Below are positions 45,894 to 55,386 of a stretch of DNA of 64,000 nt, piece by piece (the first letter of the stretch is position 1; each line of letters starts with the position of its first letter). The DNA lies in the NCBI GenBank assembly GCA_026003335.1, contig BPHB01000001.1, positions 2,009,001 to 2,073,000 of the forward strand. Direction: 5' to 3'. Position numbers and translations under genes: made by a program. The DNA comes from Chitinophagales bacterium. GTDB taxonomy: Bacteria; Bacteroidota; Bacteroidia; Chitinophagales; CAIOSU01. The notes beneath the pieces were generated by a model. The model did no database searches. It was not told where the DNA came from and saw nothing but the letters and a program-made list of their open reading frames with translations.

Positions 45894-48308
45894 ATGAAAA
45901 ACCTGTTTCTTACGGTTGTTTTCAGTTTGCCTTTTTATGCTTCTTTTTGCCAATATTCCTTTACTGGGGTTGTTCGCAGCAAGACAAACGAACCCGTCCC
46001 TGGTGCCAGCGTGCAGATAAAAGGAACTCTCATAGGAGTATCCACTGATACGGAAGGGCGGTTTTCCCTGAGCGCAAAAAGCGAAACCCTTACCTTGATT
46101 ATTCGCCATATCGCTTTTGAGCCCGCAGAAGCAGTAGTTACTGCAGGACAGGAAGCACAAATAGTCCTTGAACCTAAAGCCTACTTGGGTGATGAGGTCA
46201 TCGTGAGCGCCACGAGAGCACGCCAGGGCAAAGCACCGGCATCCGCACAGATTTCTGCAGAGGAAATTGAGCAGCGTAATCTGGGAGTTGACCTGCCTTA
46301 TTTACTTGATCAAACCCCTTCGGTAGTCGTCACATCCGATGCAGGCACCGGCATCGGATACACCTATCTACGCATCCGGGGAAGCGACCAGTCCCGTATC
46401 AATGTCACTATCAACGGCATACCGTACAATGATCCAGAATCACAACAGGTTTACTGGGTTGACCTGCCTGACTTTGCTTCCTCTGTAGATAACATTGAAA
46501 TTCAGCGTGGGGTAGGTTCTTCAACTCATGGAGCAGGCGCCTTTGGCGGTACGGTGAACATTCAAACCACTACACTGAGCAGAGAGCCGTATGGCGAGTT
46601 GTCAGGCTCCTACGGGTCTTTTCGCTCGTGGAAGGCAACAGCGCGTTTCAGCACCGGCCTCATCAAAAATCACTTCACTTTTGACGGACGGCTTTCACAG
46701 ATACGTTCCGACGGCTATATCGACCGTGCATCGGCCGACCTGAAGTCGTTTTTTGCATCAGGCGGATACTATGATAACAAAACATTGTTGCGCGTAAATG
46801 TTTTTAGCGGAATGGAAAAAACCTATCAGTCCTGGTGGGGCGTACCTGAAGATTCGCTCCATACTCATCGTACATACAACTACTATAACTATCCGGATGA
46901 AACCGATAATTACTGGCAAACCCATTATCAACTGCTCTTTTCCCGACAGCTAACTGACAACTGGACACTTAACTCAGCCCTTTTTTATGTGCGCGGCAAA
47001 GGCTATTATGAACAATATAAAGGGCCCGAATATAACAATGACTTCGGATTCAATTCCAGTGTCCGTTTTTCCAGTATCGGGCTGGATGACGTAATCATCG
47101 GTGGGGATACCATTCGAAGAACTTCTTTAATCCGCAGACGCTGGTTAGATAATCATTTTTACGGGCTCACTTTCTCTGCGCTCTTTAATAAAAAACGCAC
47201 GGAGCTCATACTCGGAGGTGGCGCCAACCGCTATACAGGTGATCACTACGGAGAAATTATCTGGAGTCAATTCGCCAGCAACGGATATAAAGGATATCGC
47301 TACTATGACAACACAGGAGAGAAGTATGACCTTAATCTGTATGGCAAACTGAGCTATACGCTTTCTCCCGGCTTAATTGCTTTCATCGACCTGCAATATC
47401 GCTTCGTAAGCCACGACATGGCAGGCATCAATGATGACCGCAGGTTCATTGATATTATCAAACGACATCACTTTTTTAATCCCAAAGCCGGCATCACATT
47501 TAAAGCGGCTCCGGGACACGAGCTTTTTGCCTCCTATGCCCGGGGCAACCGGGAGCCTACCCGCTCCGACTACACCGATGCTCCTGCCGGAAAACAGCCA
47601 GTGCATGAATCTATGCATGACCTGGAAATAGGGTACCGTTTCTCAATGCCGAGAAATGTTTTAAGTCTTAACTATTATTTTATGTATTATAAAAATCAAT
47701 TGGTGCTGACCGGAGAAGTCAATGATGTGGGCTCTCCAATAAAAACCAATGTGCCGCGCAGTTATCGCACCGGAATAGAACTTATCAATAGGTTCAGCCC
47801 GGCTGACTTTCTGCGCTGGGACGCAAGCCTTACATACAGCATTAACAGAATAAAGGAATTTACCGAAGTCGTTTATGTGTATGACGAGGATTATACCCTG
47901 CTGGATGCCCAGGAAACCCTTTTTACCAATACGGAAATATCCTATTCGCCCTTCCTGATTGGTAACTCAGTGGTTACTGTTTATCCACTACGAGGTTTGG
48001 AAATAGGATGGATTTCCAAGTATGTCAGCCGGCAATACTTAGACAATACGGGGTCAGAAGACCGCATGATAAAAGGGTATTATGTAAGCAATCTGCTTTT
48101 TGCATACACCTTAAAACCTGCCTTTATAGAACACATCCGGTTTACGCTTCACCTGAACAATATTTTTAATACCGCCTATGAATCCAACGGTTATGTGTAC
48201 AGCGAAATCTATGAGGACGACTCCGGCAACCGTAGCCGTGCTGATTATAATTATTACTTTCCCCAGGCAAGATTCCACGTGATGGGAGGTATCACCGTAA
48301 GATTTTGA
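45894..48308 (+). CDS. TonB-dependent receptor, probable thiamine/precursor importer
   Basis: The 804-residue outer-membrane receptor has a signal peptide (residues ~1-19), a CarboxypepD_reg domain (~23-100; PVPGASVQIKGT), a plug domain (~110-230; LRIRGSDQSRINVTINGIPYND, GAGAFGGTVNIQT), and a 22-strand barrel ending in an aromatic residue (GGITVRF). The upstream TPP riboswitch implies that it transports thiamine, a phosphorylated form, or a thiamine precursor across the outer membrane. No SusD-like lipoprotein is adjacent, so it is a stand-alone receptor. Confidence 0.92.
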   Translation: MKNLFLTVVFSLPFYASFCQYSFTGVVRSKTNEPVPGASVQIKGTLIGVSTDTEGRFSLSAKSETLTLIIRHIAFEPAEAVVTAGQEAQIVLEPKAYLGDEVIVSATRARQGKAPASAQISAEEIEQRNLGVDLPYLLDQTPSVVVTSDAGTGIGYTYLRIRGSDQSRINVTINGIPYNDPESQQVYWVDLPDFASSVDNIEIQRGVGSSTHGAGAFGGTVNIQTTTLSREPYGELSGSYGSFRSWKATARFSTGLIKNHFTFDGRLSQIRSDGYIDRASADLKSFFASGGYYDNKTLLRVNVFSGMEKTYQSWWGVPEDSLHTHRTYNYYNYPDETDNYWQTHYQLLFSRQLTDNWTLNSALFYVRGKGYYEQYKGPEYNNDFGFNSSVRFSSIGLDDVIIGGDTIRRTSLIRRRWLDNHFYGLTFSALFNKKRTELILGGGANRYTGDHYGEIIWSQFASNGYKGYRYYDNTGEKYDLNLYGKLSYTLSPGLIAFIDLQYRFVSHDMAGINDDRRFIDIIKRHHFFNPKAGITFKAAPGHELFASYARGNREPTRSDYTDAPAGKQPVHESMHDLEIGYRFSMPRNVLSLNYYFMYYKNQLVLTGEVNDVGSPIKTNVPRSYRTGIELINRFSPADFLRWDASLTYSINRIKEFTEVVYVYDEDYTLLDAQETLFTNTEISYSPFLIGNSVVTVYPLRGLEIGWISKYVSRQYLDNTGSEDRMIKGYYVSNLLFAYTLKPAFIEHIRFTLHLNNIFNTAYESNGYVYSEIYEDDSGNRSRADYNYYFPQARFHVMGGITVRF

Positions 48309-48567
48309 AATGCCGAGAGGCTGTCGGATTAGCTACAGGCAAAATGCCCGCAGAGAGCAAAACTTTAAACCCCGGAGTACCAGGGTCATGAAAGAAGTAA
48401 ACTATTTGATTAACCATAAAATCAATTAAATGCGCAACAAGCCAGTACCACACTCCACTGAGCCTGGTTTTGCGAACTAAAGTTTGCAGAATTGCGATCG
48501 GGCAGGTTTTAAGGCTTGGTACTTGATAAGTGGAACCGTACCCAAAATATAAATAAAATTTTCCGAG

Positions 48568-49625
48568 AGTGTAAAATAAACTGTGTCAAAGGGAGCTAAT
48601 GTAACCACCCTAAAAAACAGTTTATTATGAAAAACATCCATCGCGAAGAGCTGAAAAAGAAAGCTCTCAAACAGTTCAGAACGGGCAAATCCTTGTTTGG
48701 GAAAGACGGAGCATTTGCCCCGTTGCTTAAAGAATTTTTGGAGGAAGCCCTGCAAGCCGGGATGCAAGCGCATCTGGACGAGCAATAGCGGCAAAACGGC
48801 AACCGCAGGAACGGGAAGCTGAGAAAGCCCGTAAAGACCTCGCAAGGCACCGTAGAAATAGAAACCCCGCGCGATGGCAGCAGCACCTTTGAGCCGCAGA
48901 TCATCCGCAAACGGGAAACCATTCTTGCCGACACCCTCGAAGATAAGATCATCGGCCTGTACGGGTTAGGGGTGAGCTTCCGCGACATTTCCAGCCACAT
49001 CAAACAGATGTATGGTACGGAATGTGCTCACGGATTTACAGAACCGGGGCGTACAGGATATGCTGGTGTGCATTGACAACCTGAAAGGCTTTGCCGAAGC
49101 CATTCAGACCATTTTCCCGAAAACCGAAATTCAAAGCTGCATCGTGCACCAGATCAGAAATTCACTGAAGTACATTTCCTACAAAGAGCGGAAGGCGTTT
49201 ATGGCAGATCTGAAAAATGTTTATCAGGCTCCAACCAAAGAATCTGCCGAACAAGCCCTGGACGTACTGGAACAAAAGTGGCAGCACCGCTATCCGCTGG
49301 TGATCAAATCCTGGCGCGCCAACTGGGAAAAACTATCGGCTTATTTCAAATATCCGGAAAACATCCGAAAGCTAATCTGCACGACAAACACCATTGAAGG
49401 CTATCATCGCCAGATCCGAAAGGTCACCAAAACAAAGGTGCCTTTACTTCCGATATGGCCCTGCTGAAACTGGTTTACCTGGCCACGCAGCATATCCAGA
49501 AAAAATGGACCTGCGCCTTATGGAACTGGAATCAAACTTTAGCCCAACTGACTTTTTATTTTGATGATCGTTTGAAACTATCTTTGCCATGAGAAATTCC
49601 TGCTTGACACAGTTTATTTTACACT
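48568..49625 (+). mobile_element. IS256-family element, internally deleted
   Basis: The element is framed by a perfect 22-bp inverted repeat: the left arm begins AGTGTAAAATAAACTGTGTC at 48568, and the right arm ends at 49625. The ~1.06-kb body is shorter than a normal IS256 element (~1.3 kb). The enclosed transposase is broken (see pseudogene). No 8-9-bp target duplication is visible in the flanks, so it may be an old insertion or may have rearranged. Confidence 0.88.
48627..49592 (+). pseudogene. IS256-family (mutator-type) transposase, broken
   Basis: Reading frames along this stretch give the family's N-terminus (MKNIHREELKKKALKQFRTG, IIGLYGLGVSFRDISSHIKQMYG), then a jump to VLTDLQNRGVQDMLVCIDNLKGF, KLICTTNTIEGYHRQIRK and finally LAQLTFYFDDRLKLSLP. 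Defects: an in-frame TAG at 48786, a missing block after IKQMYG (about 80 codons, including the first catalytic Asp region), and a frameshift near 49440. It cannot make active transposase. Confidence 0.85.
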
Positions 49626-49694
49626 ACCACCTGTCGCTATGCCTGCGCTATAAATCCGGGGATTTTAGTGTTGATCACCGTGAGGAAATCCGGA

Positions 49695-51294
49695 TCACTT
49701 GTTCCGTTCTTTTGCAGCCTTCATGGTAGTGAGATATTTCCCGGTGGCTTTCTTACTGCTCTGATATTCGGTTACCAATCCGCGTAATAACTCATCCCCA
49801 AGCTTCATTGCCCCGAGACTGTTTTCAACAGGTTCAAGCATTCCAATTATTTCTTCATTCTCACCGCCTTTATCAAATATATAATCGGCCCATGACTCGC
49901 TGGCTGAAAGGAACCTGCTTATCTCTTTCAGGTATGCGGTAATGGCAATATACAAGTCGAAATTCCCTGCAGCAGATTCAAAACTCTTCAGGTCTGTTTC
50001 ATAAGCCGTCAGTAGTTTCCGCGCTTCCTTGCAATAGTTATTTTTGATCTCCAGCGACCTGCCGGGCCATTGGCTTCTGTCGTAATCTTTACCATTATGG
50101 ATCATGGTGGTTTTCAAATATTCATTCAGCGCGTTCACCTTATTGAACAGCGGTTTATCGTTTTTGAAGTACACTTTCATCAGATCCCCCACCAAAGAAT
50201 CCTCTTTTGCCTCTGACAAGGCCGGCTTGGTGTCCTGCTTTTTACTTTTATTATCAGCAGTGGTATTCTGACTGTCGTAAAGACTCTTATCGCTTATATT
50301 TATCTTAATCTCTTTGCCGTTTAATTTCACATCGGCCTTGCTATCAATAAAAGAACCTGCATAGTCATATTTGGGAGCGATCACTACTGTGCCCGTAGTG
50401 TCAATAAAGCCCCACTTCCCTCCGATTTTCACACTTGCCAGGCCTTGACGGAACGAATGAGCGTTTTCAAATTTCAGCGGGATCATCACTTTGCCCGTTC
50501 TGTCAATATAGCCGTAGAGGTTGTTTTGCTTTACGTAGGCCAATCCATTGTTGAAGAAATAATCTGCATCATCATAAATAAATGGAATGACGGCCTAGCC
50601 TGATTTATTAATGAACCCGCACTGGCCGTTCAATTTCGCAAATGCCAAACCTTTGTCGAAATTTGACGTACGGTCATATTTAAAAGGGATGACTTCTTTG
50701 CCGGTCTTATCAATAAACCCGTCGTTGCCATTGAGGGTTACCGATGCCAACCCTTCCGAAAAACCAAACGCTTTGTCATAGATGGGGGGGAATGACCTCC
50801 TTGCCCGTATTGTCTATATAGCCGTATTTGCCGCCTACCATACCATAAGTACCTCTTGTGGCTCCGACATTTACGGCAGCAAGACCTTCGCTGAATCCCG
50901 ATGCCTTATCATATTTCAAGGGAATCACTTCTTTGCCCGATTTATCAATGAATCCATATTTACCGCCAAAAGCCCAACCAAGCTCGCCCTTTGTTGCACC
51001 TATATTCACCATTGCAAGCCCTTCAGTGAACCACCAGGCGTCATCGTACTTCAGGGGAATGACAATTTTCCCTCTCTGGTCAATAAAACCCCATTTATCA
51101 TTCAATTGCACGCAACCCAAGCCTTCTTTAAAATCAAAAGCATTCTGATAAGCAGGAGATATTACTACCGTTCCGGCAGCATCCATATAGCCATATTTTC
51201 CGTTTTTGTCTTCAAATCGTTTTAAGTCTTGTGCGCGTACACTCATCCTTATGAAGAGCGTCATGCTTAACATTATAATTAATTTTTTAACCAT
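49695..51294 (-). pseudogene. WG-repeat secreted protein, split by nonsense codon and frameshift
   Basis: Intact, this would be a ~530-residue exported protein: a signal peptide (residues 1-21, MVKKLIIMLSMTLFI... RAQ), about nine WG beta-hairpin repeats (G-x-Y-GFID..GK.VIP..YD.A..F.EGLA.V), then a ~180-residue C-terminal helical domain. Two lesions break it: a C7 run at 50784-50790 (+1 shift; the upstream part ends in EVIPPHL) and an in-frame TAG at 50597-50595, where Lys is expected in NKSG-K-AVIP. WG repeats are surface or stress-linked; the role is unknown. Confidence 0.8.
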
Positions 51295-51297
51295 GTT

Positions 51298-52079
51298 TTA
51301 TTGTTTGTTTATCCCATTTGATTTTAGGCGTAGCTCCCGTTTGAGAATGGGATCCATCCTTATTTTACCATAAAGTGTTCTTGAAAACTTCTGACTAACG
51401 CTCACTTTACATCTTGAATATCCGGTTGATACAAAGCCAAGGTCATCGGTAGTCAACGCGAATTTATCAATTTGTTTTTTGATTCTTTTCACTAATCCGA
51501 GTTTTCTTTTCTGGTCAAGGAACAGGTAACCTTCGGGGTTGATGTATGCCTCGCCTTTAACTGCCATGTTCCAGATGATGACGGCCAGCTTTCGTGCGGT
51601 GGCGGAGATGGCCGACATTCTGCCTTTGCGGAAGCTGATGCGCTGAAAGAAATCTCTGAGCGGAGTGGAATCTTTTAGGTTGCCGATGGCATTGGCAGCA
51701 TTGCGCAGAGCGATTTTCAGCAGGTTGCTGCCCTGGGGCACTTTGCTGGAAAGCAGCTTCCCGCCACTGACTTTGTTGTTGGGCGCAAGCCTGAGCCAAC
51801 CGGTAAAATGTTTGGCAGTGGGAAATTTCCTGATGCTTTGGAGATTAAAACCGCATAGAGATTTTGCCAATAGGTTTCGGTGCTTTCCATGGCGATGGTG
51901 CGCATATTTTTTTCCGTGAGCCAGTCATCCATGTCAAAGAGGTCTTGATTGAAAACCCCGAATTCGCGGACATCATTTTCCTGTTGTCCGACCGCCACCC
52001 AATGGGAACGGCTGCCCACGTCAATGCCTGCGGCATGAGGGTTGACGACTTGCATGGCAATTGCATCTTCTTCATTCAT
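51298..52079 (-). pseudogene. IS110-family transposase, internally deleted
   Basis: The N-terminal half (MNEEDAIAMQVVNPHAAGID...GSRSHWVAVG, TIAMESTETYWQNLYAVL) is the DEDD RuvC-like domain of IS110 recombinases. The C-terminal half in another frame (FPTAKHFTGWLRLAPNNKVSGG, NLLKIALRNAANAI) is the IS116/IS110/IS902 domain. They meet at about 51855 with the middle part lost and a frame change, so no active recombinase remains. Confidence 0.85.
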
Positions 52080-52339
52080 GTTACAATGGTTTAAATGGTT
52101 AAACAAAAAAGCTCTAAAAGGATGTGCTTTTGGCAAAGCGAATATTCTGAACGTGGTATCCGTAAACTTTCGGATCCGCCACTGGAGTCATCGCAAACAT
52201 CCCAACCAGGATTGCGCGCCCGTGCTTGGAAGCGACAATTCTTAAAACGGCCTTGCAAAGAGCCGCTCTAATTTATTGAAAAAACTAATTGGTTTCTCCC
52301 GTTAGCTCAAGGAGTCAATGGTGTGGTATAGGGGGGGAT
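52080..52339 (-). other. Non-coding left flank of the IS110 remnant; possible bridge-RNA relic
   Basis: No gene is present. In intact IS110 elements the segment before the recombinase ORF encodes the bridge RNA. Here the minus strand carries a stem-loop GTGG-CGG-ATCCG / CGGAT-A-CCAC around an AAAGTTTA loop (52157-52188), compatible with such a structure, but the element's ends cannot be placed. A lone GTTAGCTC at 52301 resembles a cassette-end core without its partner site. Confidence 0.25.
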
Positions 52340-52473
52340 TGCCGCTAACGTTGACAATATGGTCAGTAAGGGATTACGGGCGATTTCATATCAAGGTACG
52401 CGAAAAGTTGAAGCGGACTGCAAACCCTCGCATACCTCTGAAACCCTTATTGGCTATATTGTGTGTTACCTGC
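52340..52473 (-). repeat. Cassette recombination site S1 (attC-like)
   Basis: Outer cores are GCAGGTAAC (minus strand, from 52473) and GTTAGCGGCA (ending 52340). Inner arms CAATATGGTCAGTAAGGG and CCCTTATTGGCTATATTG pair with 15 of 18 matches, with a ~70-nt loop between. The spacer before the GTT core is TCAAC. It marks the left end of the array and is the last site visible before the IS110 remnant. Confidence 0.65.
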
Positions 52474-52489
52474 TGTAATTTATTTATTT

Positions 52490-53221
52490 TCATCGTTTGT
52501 ATATAAGACCAAAACTAAATCCATTACTGTCGTGTCCAGGATTTCTTTCTGCACTTGGATTATTTCCATTAGAAAAATGAATGTGCCAAACGCCTGCAGT
52601 GATATTCCAATTTGAATTCAGTTTGATTTCTGTTCCAATCCCATATTTAGGGCTTCCGTTTAGCTTTGTTCCCTCACGATAATCACCAAAAAAGCCAGAA
52701 GGTTGAGGAAACTCATTAAAAAAATATTGAAGTCCTGCACCACTTTGAAAGTAAAGTTTGAAACTTTCGTTATTGACAGGATAAAATCTGAAAAACGGAC
52801 GAAGCCCTATTCCATAAGTTCGGTTCTCATTGTCGCTTACATATACCTGTGATAATTCCACACCAACAGACAGGTATTCTCTAAGGATATAATTTATGCC
52901 AATATTTAGATGTGTAATGTTTGAAAAACTGCCGTAATAACCCTTCGTGTAACCAATGTCGTTGTGAAAGCTTAGTCGGTTATCGAGAGAATCATTGCAT
53001 TTCGTGAAAACGAGAATACCGGTTGCGGCAATCATTGGAATAAATAAGCCATTACCTGTATGCAAAGCAATAGGACTTATACCCAACGGATTCTGATACC
53101 ATTTTGTGAATGGTGGAAATGTTCCAAATGAATTGTCAACCTGAGCATTCGTTGACTGTGAAAAACTTAGTGATATTGTAACGATAACAATTACCAATCT
53201 TCTCAATTCTAAATAATTCAT
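52490..53221 (-). CDS. PagL-like lipid A 3-O-deacylase (acyloxyacyl hydrolase)
   Basis: The 243-residue protein has a signal peptide (MNYLELRRLVIVIVTISLSFSQS, cleaved after ~NAQ) and beta-strand-rich repeats typical of an eight-strand outer-membrane barrel. Near the C-terminus it carries HIHFSNGNNPS...NPGHDSNGFSFGL, matching the PagL catalytic HxSN...NPG pattern. PagL removes an acyl chain from lipid A, changing immune and antimicrobial-peptide recognition. The ATG at 53221 lies 33 nt after the cassette boundary. An upstream in-frame start overlapping S2 is rejected. Confidence 0.75.
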   Translation of the reverse strand: MNYLELRRLVIVIVTISLSFSQSTNAQVDNSFGTFPPFTKWYQNPLGISPIALHTGNGLFIPMIAATGILVFTKCNDSLDNRLSFHNDIGYTKGYYGSFSNITHLNIGINYILREYLSVGVELSQVYVSDNENRTYGIGLRPFFRFYPVNNESFKLYFQSGAGLQYFFNEFPQPSGFFGDYREGTKLNGSPKYGIGTEIKLNSNWNITAGVWHIHFSNGNNPSAERNPGHDSNGFSFGLIYKR

Positions 53222-53245
53222 AGTTCGTTGTCGTTTTTTATTATA

Positions 53246-53381
53246 GCAGGTAACGGTTGGCGGCTTGCCGCAGTGGGCGATTTCGGAGCACTTCACTGTC
53301 AACCAAGCACAAATGTTGATAGAAGCACTGCACTTGATTTAACCACATCAGCCCCCATTGTGGCAAACGGCTGTTGGCTGC
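53246..53381 (-). repeat. Cassette recombination site S2 (attC-like)
   Basis: On the minus strand the cores are GCAGCCAAC (from 53381) and GTTACCTGC (ending 53246). Arms GCCGTTTGCCACAATGGG and CCCACTGCGGCAAGCCGC pair in 14 of 18 positions. The spacer next to the GTT core is CAACC; on the other side it is a single A. Confidence 0.7.
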
Positions 53382-53388
53382 TGGTGGT

Positions 53389-53811
53389 TTATATTCTGTC
53401 TTCGTCAATGTCTTTTTTCAAACTTGCAATTTTCAGTTTTTTATGTCGTATTAAGTATTTAAGGTCTGCTAAATTATCAATCATTAACTGCCGGTGGTAA
53501 TAGTTTATATGTTCAAGCATACCAACAAGATTTGCCAAAATTCCCCAAAGTAGAGGTTCATTCTCAGCATTTTTTTCTTTATTGATTGTCCACTGCAAAG
53601 CAAAAACTATCGGTATCAGAATTATCAACAGCACATTTAATTTTTTGGTTATTCTAAAAAGTTTTAGGTTTCGTTCTTCGTTAAAAGATTTGTTTGTCAA
53701 ACGGTATAATTTCAATTTCCAGTAGTGTTGTCCTTGAAAAAGGATAAAAGTCATCAGTACCACACCATAAATCAAAAAGATTGAATGGGATAATGGATAA
53801 TTGTAAGCCAC
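53389..53811 (-). CDS. Small multi-pass membrane protein (cassette C2, second gene)
   Basis: The 140-residue protein has about three hydrophobic segments (residues ~8-26, ~58-76, ~85-100) and a basic C-terminal tail (RHKKLKIASLKKDIDEDRI). No family is recognised. It shares one cassette with the preceding gene, 70 bp away on the same strand, and its stop is 16 nt before the cassette boundary. The start at 53811 is the first ATG and is plausible. Confidence 0.6.
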   Translation of the reverse strand: MAYNYPLSHSIFLIYGVVLMTFILFQGQHYWKLKLYRLTNKSFNEERNLKLFRITKKLNVLLIILIPIVFALQWTINKEKNAENEPLLWGILANLVGMLEHINYYHRQLMIDNLADLKYLIRHKKLKIASLKKDIDEDRI

Positions 53812-53881
53812 ATATACAATGACCGAAGTAAATAAGTAAGCATTAAACCGCTCGGTAGGTTATACCATTGAAGGCGTTTTA

Positions 53882-54439
53882 TCAACTTTGCTTTTGACAT
53901 TTTTTAAATCTTCTAAATTCGCTTTTCAAAAATGGGTTCGTAAGCAAAACACCTAAAATTCCGGGTAAAAGGTATCCGATTAGCCAAATTTTGTATTCAC
54001 TTCGCAAGTATTTATAGGTTGGTTGGTCAATAAACACCAAATAGTTATGCAGGATTACCCAAAAACCCCAAATAATAAAAACACGTGGCACGATATATCC
54101 TAATGTCTGGATAATAATTTTGCCTGTTGCATTCTTCAAATTAGGGTTGTCAGTACTAAAATAGAATTTTTTGAAGTCAGCAAAAGAAGCGTCATTGTCA
54201 GGAAAATTGTCAAACGGTTTGTAAAGGCTTAGATAGTTCAGGACAACCGTAGGAATAAGAATGAGAAGTGCAATTGTTATAAGCCCTGCCCACCCCATAC
54301 CAAACAAAGACACCAATGGATTAAGTTCTCTGGAAAGGTCGGGGGTAATTTTGTATGTCAAAATACCGTCTAACACTCTTGTTAGAATTAGCAGTGTTAA
54401 AAGGATGAAAAATTCAAAATGTCTGTCGAACTGTTTCAT
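53882..54439 (-). CDS. Membrane protein with N-terminal DUF5658-like region (cassette C2, first gene)
   Basis: The 185-residue protein has four to five membrane segments. The first part, LTLLILTRVLDGILTYKITPDLSRELNPLVSLFGMGW, resembles small membrane proteins that pair D..LT with ELNPL. Function is unknown. ATG lies 35 nt after the cassette boundary at 54474, in line with the other cassettes. Together with the next gene it forms a two-gene membrane cassette. Confidence 0.65.
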   Translation of the reverse strand: MKQFDRHFEFFILLTLLILTRVLDGILTYKITPDLSRELNPLVSLFGMGWAGLITIALLILIPTVVLNYLSLYKPFDNFPDNDASFADFKKFYFSTDNPNLKNATGKIIIQTLGYIVPRVFIIWGFWVILHNYLVFIDQPTYKYLRSEYKIWLIGYLLPGILGVLLTNPFLKSEFRRFKKCQKQS

Positions 54440-54465
54440 TTCGCTTTACGGTTTATTTTACACTT

Positions 54466-54524
54466 GCAGCCAACGTTTTGCGGCTATGCGCTGTTTTAAT
54501 GGCGTATAGCCGCTGTTAGCGGTA
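54466..54524 (-). repeat. Cassette recombination site S3 (attC-like)
   Basis: The site is a compact 59-bp hairpin, minus-strand cores TACCGCTAAC and GTTGGCTGC. Arms GCGGCTATACGCC and GGCGCATAGCCGC close over an A-rich loop; the spacers are A and AAAAC. It is nearly identical to S6 (two differences over ~51 bp), which argues for a shared, selected fold. Confidence 0.8.
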
Positions 54525-54530
54525 GTATTT

Positions 54531-55367
54531 TTATCTAATAATAGTTGGGGCATATTCATAAAATAAATTAGCACATTCACACCTGCCTCTTTTCATAAAA
54601 ATATTGTTTTTTGATATTGAACGTGCAAAAATCAAATTTATCCATTCTTCAATTCTTTTAATTTCATCTTTATATGCAGGTTGAACCATATTTAATTGTA
54701 ATTCGATGTGTTTTCTAAGAAAAAAACATATAAAGTCGGCAAGTTGAATTAATCCGACATGTTTTGAATCAACAAAATGAGGTACATCAATAATTTGGCT
54801 CATTTTTTCTTGGTAAGGCTTTTTATCGTAATAAGCATCCATCCAGTCTGGGGGAGATAACAGAAAATTTGTAAACTGGTGTTGCTCCCTCTGTTCTTGG
54901 TCAAAAATTAAAACAATAGATCCTTTTGGATTAATAGTTCTATTTTTACCTCTTGCTGCACCTTGAAATTTTTTCTGCAGCGATAATGCAATATGCATTG
55001 CCATAAATCTCCAAAGAGTACCTATTTCTTTTAGTCGCTTATTAGTATTAAGATCATTATAGAATTGTTGTTTATGAACCGCTGTATATACTACTTGATG
55101 TTTTCTATCATGCAACCATTTAAATATGGCTGTGATAATGTCTGCCCTTTGTGGACCTGTTAAATTCCTCCATGGGCTATTCCCAGAGTAAAAATCACGG
55201 GTGTGAATTTCATCGATTTCTTTTCCAGCTATTTGGCTCAACTCTACTAATAAATTGTTCCAATCTGCTTTTGTTAGCCTCATCCTATATGAATCAGCAA
55301 TTACGCCAGCCATTACGGCAATTAGTTCTTCACCTGTTCCGCTTTCATCTATGTATACAAATTGCAT
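54531..55367 (-). CDS. DUF3800-domain protein (RNase H-like fold)
   Basis: The 278-residue protein matches DUF3800: YIDESGTGEE at residues 4-13 and QLADFICFFLRKHIE near residue 220, the acidic ends of an RNase H-like fold. DUF3800 proteins occur in many phage-defence and mobile contexts, but no activity is established here. It fills one cassette: ATG 29 nt after boundary 55396, stop 16 nt before 54515. Confidence 0.82.
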   Translation of the reverse strand: MQFVYIDESGTGEELIAVMAGVIADSYRMRLTKADWNNLLVELSQIAGKEIDEIHTRDFYSGNSPWRNLTGPQRADIITAIFKWLHDRKHQVVYTAVHKQQFYNDLNTNKRLKEIGTLWRFMAMHIALSLQKKFQGAARGKNRTINPKGSIVLIFDQEQREQHQFTNFLLSPPDWMDAYYDKKPYQEKMSQIIDVPHFVDSKHVGLIQLADFICFFLRKHIELQLNMVQPAYKDEIKRIEEWINLIFARSISKNNIFMKRGRCECANLFYEYAPTIIR

Positions 55368-55386
55368 AATCTACTCTTTTATATAT

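Noticed and set aside
48568-49625. Target-site duplication for the IS256 element
   Set aside because: The 8-9 bases flanking each end (ttttccgag and accacctgt) do not match.
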